Part shown: in pieces, positions 57,875-64,000 of the stretch | Position numbering within the stretch: position 1 is the first letter of the stretch | Layout: each line of letters begins with the position of its first letter | Source: Paenibacillus sp. CC-CFT747 | Lineage (GTDB): Bacteria; Bacillota; Bacilli; Paenibacillales; NBRC-103111 | Length of the DNA stretch: 64,000 nt | NCBI GenBank assembly: GCA_030323305.1 | Contig: CP106741.1 | Span: forward strand, 5,001 to 69,000 | Reading direction: 5' to 3' | Program-made: the position numbers and the translations under genes | Notes under the pieces: model-generated | Databases searched by the model: none | What the model saw: only the letters and a program-made list of their open reading frames with translations | Told to the model about the DNA's origin: nothing

Positions 57875-58711
57875 CTATCCTTTAATACCGGACGTAGAGA
57901 TGCCTTCGACGAAATACTTCTGGCAGCTGAAGAAAATGATCATACTCGGCACGAGCGACAAGGCCGACATGGCGAGCAGCGGTCCCCATGCGGAATCTCC
58001 CGTCGAGTCCATGAACAGGCGCAAGCCGAGCGGCACGGTGTACAAATTAGCCGAATTCAAGTAGAGCAGCGCGCCGAAAAAATCGTCCCACGTCCAGATA
58101 AACGTGAAAATAGCCGTCGTGATCAGAGCGGGCATGGCGAGCGGCAGCACGATCCGCCAATAGATTTGAATTTGGCCGCAGCCGTCGATCGTGGCCGATT
58201 CGTCCAGCTCGCGCGGAAGGCCGCGAATGAACTGCACCATGAGGAAAATGAAGAAAGCGTCGGTCGACAGCCATTTGGGAATGGTAAGCGGATAATAGGT
58301 ATTGATCCAGTTCAAATGCTTGAACAAAATATATTGGGGAATGATCGTGACATGATGGGGCAGCATGATCGTCACCATCATGATGGCGAACCATATTTTT
58401 TTCAGGCTGAAATCAAGCCGTCCGAACGCGTAGGCCGCCAGGGAACAGGTCAGGACATTGCCCGCTACACAAGCCAACGCAATGATAAAGGAGTTGACAA
58501 AAAAGCTGGAAAACCGCGTCCCCGCAATGCCCGCCCACCCTTGAACATAGTTGCTGAGCGTTACCGCCTTCGGCCACAGGCTTGTATCGGTGAAGATCAT
58601 TCCCGATGGCTTAAACGAGCTGGAGATCAGCCACAGAATCGGGTAGAGCATGAAAAGGCCGAGCGCCAGAATGACTAGGTGCATAGAGAGCTTTCTTGGC
58701 GATATCTGCAT
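57875..58711 (-). CDS. carbohydrate ABC permease, MalG/CUT1 type
   Basis: This 278-residue membrane subunit has the EAA loop [18 protein letters not shown] (core SATIDGCGQ) and the C-terminus [12 protein letters not shown]. The start ATG at 58711 has GGGGGAAA upstream. As sequenced, the preceding permease frame runs into it without a stop; I read this as a base error, not a real fusion. It lies 17 bases before the GH140-like gene. Confidence 0.88.
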   Translation of the reverse strand: MQISPRKLSMHLVILALGLFMLYPILWLISSSFKPSGMIFTDTSLWPKAVTLSNYVQGWAGIAGTRFSSFFVNSFIIALACVAGNVLTCSLAAYAFGRLDFSLKKIWFAIMMVTIMLPHHVTIIPQYILFKHLNWINTYYPLTIPKWLSTDAFFIFLMVQFIRGLPRELDESATIDGCGQIQIYWRIVLPLAMPALITTAIFTFIWTWDDFFGALLYLNSANLYTVPLGLRLFMDSTGDSAWGPLLAMSALSLVPSMIIFFSCQKYFVEGISTSGIKG

Positions 58712-58712
58712 C

Positions 58713-59664
58713 TCATTTCCCCCGTCCCCATAATGAACCCAATATTTTGATGTTCCGAAAATGATCGCGGTGAAGATACCGATGATCACCAGCAGCACCC
58801 ATGCCATGGCAGATGCGTAACCCATTTCGTAGAAGCCGAAGCCCTTCATGTACAAATACAAGGTGTAGAACAAGGTGGAATCCATCGGCCCGCCTTGGCC
58901 ACCACTAATAATGAAGGCTTGGGTGAACGATTGGAACGAACCGATGAGCTGAATGACGAGATTAAAGAAAATCACCGGCGAAAGTAGCGGAAGCGTGATC
59001 GAAAAAACTGCCGCAGCTTGCGGGCGCCGTCCACCTGGGAAGCCTCGTAATAGTCTTGCGGGATCTGCTTCAAGCCGGCGAGGAAGATAATCATGGATGA
59101 CCCAAACTGCCAAACCGACAAAGCCACAATGGAGTACAGCGCATAGCTCGGGTCGGCCACCCAGTTGGGTGCTTGAATGCCGAACGCATCCGCAAGAAAC
59201 TGGTTGAGCACTCCGGAATTTCCGAAAATTTTACGCCACATCACGGCGATGGCCACGCTTCCGCCGAGAAGAGTCGGCAAATAGTACAGAGTCCGGTAAA
59301 AGGCCAGTCCTCTCAAGCCGCGGTTCATAAGAGCCGCGATGAGCAGCGCGATGGTGAGCTTCAGCGGAACCGATACCAAGACGTACGTGATCGTTACCTT
59401 CAGCGAAGCCATATACCGCGGGTCGGCCGTAAACATCGTTATGTAGTTTTGCAGCCCGATGTAACGCGGAGGCGTCATGAGATCGAACCGGGTGAGCGAA
59501 TAATAGAAGGAAGTCATCATGGGGCCGATGGTGAATACCAGCAAACCCGCGAACCAGGGGAGCAGGAATAAATAAGCAACCCGGTTCCGCCTCCAAAGCT
59601 TTTTTAATGTGTGAGAGAACGATCCTGAATCCCGAACCAACACCGCTGTTCCGTTTCGCTCCAT
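58713..59664 (-). CDS. carbohydrate ABC permease, MalF/CUT1 type (two frameshifts)
   Basis: This partner membrane subunit has about 317 residues. The first helix is VAYLFLLPWFAGLLVFTIGP, and the EAA loop is DYYEASQVDGARKLRQFF. A base is missing in a T6 run (plus strand A6 near 59001-59006), and another near 58724-58730 (GGGG before the end). With both restored it ends YWVHYGGRGK and stops at 58713, overlapping the next start as in related operons. The start ATG at 59664 follows AGGAGGG. Confidence 0.85.
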
Positions 59665-59745
59665 GCTTGCCCTCCTCTTGCTCTCGAAGATTGTCAGGAA
59701 AGGAAAGACCCGAATGACGACCATCCGAGTCTTCCACCGAACTTC

Positions 59746-61057
59746 TTACTTGTTGATGATTTTGACAGCCGTGTCGTAAAGCTCTTGGGACGCGTCGGAA
59801 ATGCTTTTTTGCTGAAAGCGATTTGCTGCCCCAGGTTGGTGAGGGCCGATTGGAATTCCCCGCCGTTTGGAATTTCCCGATCGTTGACGCGGGAATTCCC
59901 GCTGACCAGATCCACATAATCGAAAACCTTCTTGTCCTCCGGCGTGGCTTTCGCTTTCTGGGCGTCGCGCACTTTGGAGGAACCCGAAACGCCGCGTTCA
60001 CTGCCCAGGATGGCCGTCGCTTCGGGGTCATTGACCATGAAGCTGATGAACATGGCGGCTTCCTTCGGATGCTGCGTCTTGGCACTCACGCTCATGAATT
60101 GACTCGGCTGCAGCCATAAACCCTGAGCCGCTCCGGAACCTCCCCCGGCGGCATGACCAGCTTGATTTCATCCTTCATCACTTTCTGGTACGCGCTCACC
60201 TGGTTCGACCAAATGACCTTCAAGGCCGTCTTGCCTTGGACAAAAGAGGAATTGTCGGGGGATTCGGTATAACCTGCGCTGAACGAAGCCGGCCCGACGG
60301 CGCCCGCCTTGCGGAAGTTCTCCCACATCGTAAACCATTTTTCCAGTTCGGCTTTATCGAGGCCTACCTTGCCGTCTTTGTACAAGGTCTTGTTGTCCTG
60401 GCGGGCAAAGTAGGTTAGGTATAGGGTGTTAAGCCAGGATTCGTCGACCGACCCGTAGCTCCCCTTGCCGAGAGCTTTGGTCAAATCAGCGGCGTATTTG
60501 CCAAATTCCTCCCAGGTCCACTTATCGGTCGGCGGCTGAAGGCCCGCCTTCTTGACCAGCTCCGTGTTGTAAGCGACTCCAAAAGCATTCATGCCCAAGA
60601 CCACGCCATAAAGCTTGCCGTCCAGCCTGCCGCTGTCAATCGATGCTTTGCTGAAATCATCCATATTGATTTCTTTCCCCAGATAGGAGCTGATGTCGAG
60701 CAGAGCGCCTTTCGCCACATAATCCGGATAGTTGTTGCCGACCTGTATAAGATCGGGGGCATTGCCGCCGGCGACCTGTGTATTCAGCTTATCCCAGTAG
60801 CCTTCGCTTCCCATATATTCCGCGTTCACCTTAATGTTCGGGTACTTCTTTTGAAAAAGGTCGATAACCTTCATTGTGGCATCATGCCGTACCTGGGATC
60901 CCCACCACGACATTCGCAGCTGAACGGGCTGGGGATTGGTGCCGTTTGCAGATGCAGCAGTGGGAGTGGAACCGCTTCCACCTCCGCCCGGGGTACACGC
61001 AGCCAACATCCAAACACTCATCGCGGCGAGACTGAGAACCGAACCTTTTCTTTTCAT
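59746..61057 (-). CDS. extracellular sugar-binding lipoprotein (two frameshifts)
   Basis: This solute-binding lipoprotein has about 437 residues. The signal ends in SVWMLAACTPG, followed by a G/S/T linker and the family 1 fold (MSWWGSQVRHDATMKVIDLF; VAGGNAPDLIQVGNNYPDYV). Bases are missing in a G5 run near 60145 (joined reading PPGGGSGAAQGLWLQPSQF) and near 59812 (GCTTTCAG), after which it ends DTAVKIINK at 59746. The start ATG at 61057 follows AGGAGGAAGG. It is the first gene of the operon SBP-MalF-MalG-GH140-like. Confidence 0.87.
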
Positions 61058-61257
61058 GACTTTTCCTTCCTCCTCAGCTAAAATGAAAAGCCAAACCATT
61101 TCGTCGCTTTTGCGGGTGGCAGCCTTGCGGTTGGGCCAGTTGTCGCTTTTGCGTCGGCAGCAAGGCCTGCTGGACCAGGTGGTCCAGATGCGTCTTTGCG
61201 GATGCCGGGGCAGGACCAGGTTAACCCGCGATCCGGGTTCACGACATCTTTCCCAAA

Positions 61258-61954
61258 CGAGGAGACACGTTTAGAGGAACTAGGATGCCCAATTCGGTGT
61301 TCTTGGCATGCGGCTCAAAAAATAAAGGAACAATAGCAAGCTATTTGTCCAAAATAGCCTCAAAAAGCCCACTTTTGTCTAGTTTCCTCAACAATAAGGT
61401 CCTTCTTGTTCCTTTAAAATTGTGCCGAGCTTTGCTCCCGCCAACAAAAATCACCTTATAAGGGACCTTCAGTAGACCCCCTACCGGATCCTTCCTCTTT
61501 TTCGTGATCATATCATCGAAGAGATAAACTAGTCAATAAATTTTATTAAAAAATTATTGATTGTAAGCGGATTATAAACTAAACTTTTTTTATCCATTCA
61601 TTAAAATAGCTAATATTATTCTCCTATGGTCAAATACAAACTCTCTTTTCCAATACAACTTAAAAATAGAAACCTAAATCACAACTAAATTTTTAGTTTC
61701 TTTTTAAGATTTACCACCTCATTAGCAAGCGGAACTCGGCGTGTCCTACGATGTTTAGATTCTTGGCTTCCGCCATATCCAAGGACCCGTCTGGTGAACA
61801 GGAGCTCACCCTGAAAGGTAAAGGGAAAGCCGTACCACGCTCCACCTTTCTTACGGAATCTGCATTTCAACCTTACGGAATCTCACTCTCCTGTGATCCG
61901 CCTTTCACCCTTCCATCATTCCGTCATACAATCGCCACCGATCGATCACAATTA
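61258..61954. other. AT-rich intergenic region without supported genes
   Basis: About 700 bp separate the sugar operon from the cyd genes. It holds a small inverted-repeat element (61319-61420), a very AT-rich block (61530-61700) and two CTTACGGAATCT repeats (61851-61862 and 61875-61886). No open frame has a ribosome site or a recognisable product. The sequence just before it (61100-61170) holds two imperfect copies of GTCGCTTTTGCG. Confidence 0.6.
61319..61420. repeat. small MITE-like inverted-repeat element
   Basis: AAAGGAACAA (61324-61333) and TTGTTCCTTT (61406-61415) are perfect 10-bp terminal inverted repeats bounding 92 bp. They are flanked by AAAAT on both sides (61319-61323, 61416-61420), which could be a target duplication. 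The inside folds locally but codes for nothing. In AT-rich DNA the flanking match could be chance. Confidence 0.45.
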
Positions 61955-61986
61955 TGTGAAATTAATCACATACCTTGCGATATAAT
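61955..61986 (+). promoter_or_regulatory. cyd promoter with Rex/FNR-type operator
   Basis: TGTGAAATTAATCACA (61955-61970) fits the Fnr/Crp form TGTGA-N6-TCACA perfectly and the Rex form TGTGAA-N4-TTCACA with one mismatch. A consensus -10 TATAAT lies at 61981-61986 with no good -35. The operator covers the -35 position, which suits a repressor such as the NADH-sensing Rex; an activator would usually sit further upstream. Confidence 0.65.
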
Positions 61987-62087
61987 GAAGACAGGAAGTT
62001 TATTCCGGTATCCTTAAGGTTAATGGTTTACGTTAGGCTTTTTTTGCGCGCTAGAATTAGAGAATCCATAAGGTTGGAGGTCGTCCT

Positions 62088-63421
62088 ATGTTTCCGAATG
62101 ATCCCGTGCTTTTCAGCCGTATCCTGACGGCGCTGACGCTAGGCTTTCACATCATCTTCGCGACGATCGGGGTCGGCGTTCCGCTGATGATTGCCCTGGC
62201 CGAATGGACCGGTATCCGCCGGAAGGACCCCCACTACTTCCTGCTCGCCCGGCGGTGGGCGCGCGGCTTCGTCATTACCGTTGCCGTCGGGGTAGTGACC
62301 GGAACGAGCATCGGCGTTCAGCTCAGCCTGCTTTGGCCCAGCTTCATGCGGGTCGCTGGTCAAGCGATCTCCCTGCCGCTGTTTATGGAGACCTTCGCCT
62401 TCTTCTTCGAAGCCATCTTTCTCGGCATCTACCTGTACACCTGGGACCGGTTCCGCTCCCGGTATACCCATTTTCTGCTAGTCATACCGGTCGTGATCGG
62501 ATCTTCCTTCTCCGCCGTTTTCATTACGATGGTCAATGCGTTTATGAATACCCCGCAAGGATTTACCCTTGAGGGAAACCGGATTACCGATATCGATCCG
62601 ATCAAGGCCATGTTTAATCCGGCCACACCGACCGAGGTTTCCCATGTACTCACTTCAGCGTACATGACCTGCGCCTTCGTTCTGGCTGCGATCGCCGCCT
62701 TCTCGCTTCTGAAGAAACGGACGCACGTCTACTATTATAAAGCCCTCAAGCTGACGATGACGGCGGCGCTAGTCTTCTCGCTCGCCACCGCTTTGGTGGG
62801 CGATCTGTCGGGGAAATTCCTGGCCAAGTACCAGCCGGAGAAGCTGGCGGCGGCCGAATGGCATTTTGAAACGCAGACGCATGCTCCTCTTATATTGGGC
62901 GGCTTTCTCGATGAGAACAACGAGGTCCGCTTCGGCATCAAAATCCCGTACGCCTTAAGCATCCTGGCCCATGGAACACCCGGCAGCGAGGTGAAGGGGC
63001 TGAATGACATTCCCGAGGACGAACGTCCCCCGCTCTTCGTTCATTACCTGTTTGACGGGATGGTTTCCATCGGCATTCTGCTCATTGTCGTCTCCGGCTG
63101 GTACTGGCTCGCCGTCTGGCGCAAGCGCGGGAATCCCCACAACCGGCTGCTCCTGAGGCTGATAGCGGCCGGCGGTCCGCTTTCCTGCTCGCCATTGAAT
63201 TCGGCTGGATCTACGCCGAAATCGGGCGGCAGCCCTGGATTCTTCGCGGCTATATGAAAACGGCGGAGGGAGCCACCACCTCGGAGCATGTAGGCCTTAT
63301 GCTGGTGCTGTTCCTGCTGTTGTACGCCCTTCTCGCCTTCACCTGCACCAAGGTGCTCGGCCGCTTGTTCCGCAACAAACCGGCCGAGCAGGAGCTCGCC
63401 GACATGGAAAGGAGCGAATAA
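62088..63421 (+). CDS. cydA: cytochrome bd-type quinol oxidase subunit I (frameshifted)
   Basis: This membrane subunit carries the haems and the quinol site of a cytochrome bd-type terminal oxidase. It has about 444 residues, the shorter YthA/CIO-like form. Segments include ILTALTLGFHIIFATIGVGVP, RWARGFVITVAVGVVTGTSI and GRQPWILRGYMKT after the quinol loop. One base is missing near 63180 (CTTTCCTG for CTTTTCCTG); restored it continues through FLLAIEFGWIYAEIGRQPW to the stop at 63421. The start ATG at 62088 follows TGGAGG. An oxygen- or redox-controlled promoter precedes it. Confidence 0.9.
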
Positions 63422-63424
63422 CCG

Positions 63425-64000
63425 ATGAGCTACGAACTGCTGGGCATTACGGTGCTTTGGATTTTTCTGTACGGGTATGTCATTGTGGCCTCTATCGATT
63501 TTGGGGCGGGCTTCTTCAGCTACTACAGTGTCCTCACCGGCAAAAGGCATCTCATCCAGGGCATCATCGAGCGTTACCTTTCCCCCGTCTGGGAAGTGAC
63601 GAACGTCTTCCTCGTCTTCTTCTTCGTGGGGCTGGTCGGCTTCTTCCCGGATTCGGCCTATTATTTTGGAACGGCCCTGCTCATCCCGGGCAGCATCGCC
63701 GTGATCCTTCTCGCCATCCGCGGCTCGTACTATGCCTTCGGCAACTACGGCAGCAAGGACAGCAGGCTGTATCTGCTTCTGTACGGAGCAAGCGGCCTCC
63801 TCATCCCGGCAGCCCTTTCCACGGTGCTGACCATATCCGAAGGCGGCTTCATCGAAGTGACCGGCGGCAAGGTTCATTTCCTGTACGGCGAGCTGTTCCG
63901 CAGCCCTTATTCCTGGGCCGTCGTTCTTCTGGCGCTGGTCAGCGTGCTATACATCTCGGCTGCGTTCCTCGCCTTCTATGCGAACCGCGCCGGCGATCGC
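63425..64000 (+). CDS. cydB: cytochrome bd-type quinol oxidase subunit II (cut by window edge)
   Basis: This is the first 192 residues of the partner membrane subunit. It starts three bases after the cydA stop. It has the N-terminal helix GITVLWIFLYGYVIVASIDFGAG, typical of CydB/YthB, and at least five further membrane segments before the window ends. No frame error is seen in the visible part. Confidence 0.9.
   Translation, partial: MSYELLGITVLWIFLYGYVIVASIDFGAGFFSYYSVLTGKRHLIQGIIERYLSPVWEVTNVFLVFFFVGLVGFFPDSAYYFGTALLIPGSIAVILLAIRGSYYAFGNYGSKDSRLYLLLYGASGLLIPAALSTVLTISEGGFIEVTGGKVHFLYGELFRSPYSWAVVLLALVSVLYISAAFLAFYANRAGDR

Noticed and set aside
61685..62017. Short open frames in the gap before cydA
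   Set aside because: They lack ribosome sites and known features, and cross the cyd operator region.

Overview
The window is chromosomal DNA of a spore-forming, low-to-moderate GC Gram-positive bacterium, most probably Paenibacillus or a close relative. The evidence is an alpha/beta-type small acid-soluble spore protein behind a textbook sigma-G promoter, a YtaF-type sporulation membrane protein, Gram-positive Shine-Dalgarno sites (AGGAGG/GGAGG), a GltC-like regulator beside gdhA, a Pho-box-controlled pst operon, and many YesM/YesN/LplABC-type sugar systems. The species call is inference from gene families.

Layout. 1-375: leader and tandem promoters of an rRNA operon transcribed leftwards off the window. 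376-4345: dihydrofolate-reductase-like protein, AraC regulator, GltC-like regulator and divergent glutamate dehydrogenase. 4358-12428: housekeeping genes (tRNA-Ala with a duplicated 3' end, nrdR, ssp, lytic transglycosylase, coaE, ytaF, mutM, polA, a HAD protein). 12437-16877: phoU-pstBACS on the minus strand. 17035-20040: chemotaxis receptor and a sulfonate/nitrate-type binding lipoprotein with an attenuator-like leader. 20049-61057: about 41 kb of glycan-use genes, with four carbohydrate ABC transport modules, two LacI, one AraC and one YesMN regulator, and GH78-like, GH140-like, SGNH, SMP-30, CBM9-like, two heparinase-II/III-like and two large modular secreted enzymes. 61258-62087: AT-rich intergenic DNA. 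62088-64000: cytochrome bd-type oxidase genes cydA and cydB (the second cut by the window edge).

How the genes work together. The glycan locus reads as several linked uptake-and-degradation modules: extracellular modular enzymes, ABC import of oligosaccharides (no ATPase subunit in the window, so a shared MsmX-type ATPase is presumed), and intracellular hydrolases, lyases and oxidoreductases. GH78-like, GH140-like and uronate-lyase-like enzymes together hint at a complex pectic or other acidic rhamnose-containing polysaccharide; this is inference. The most unusual unit is a minus-strand series from 50783 to 38925: a 4-oxalocrotonate-tautomerase-family protein, LplB/LplC-like permeases, an LplA-like lipoprotein, YesN/YesM-like two-component regulators, an SDR oxidoreductase and two different heparinase-II/III-like proteins. 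Two promoters in this unit share a 19-bp element at identical spacing.

Quality warning. More than half of the protein genes, including polA, mutM, pstA, pstB and cydA, carry one to three frameshifts. Almost all are explained by one missing base, mostly in a run of G, C, A or T. For these genes, length plus inferred missing bases is a multiple of three. I read this as uncorrected sequencing error rather than gene decay, and I annotate such genes as single CDS spans with the shift noted.
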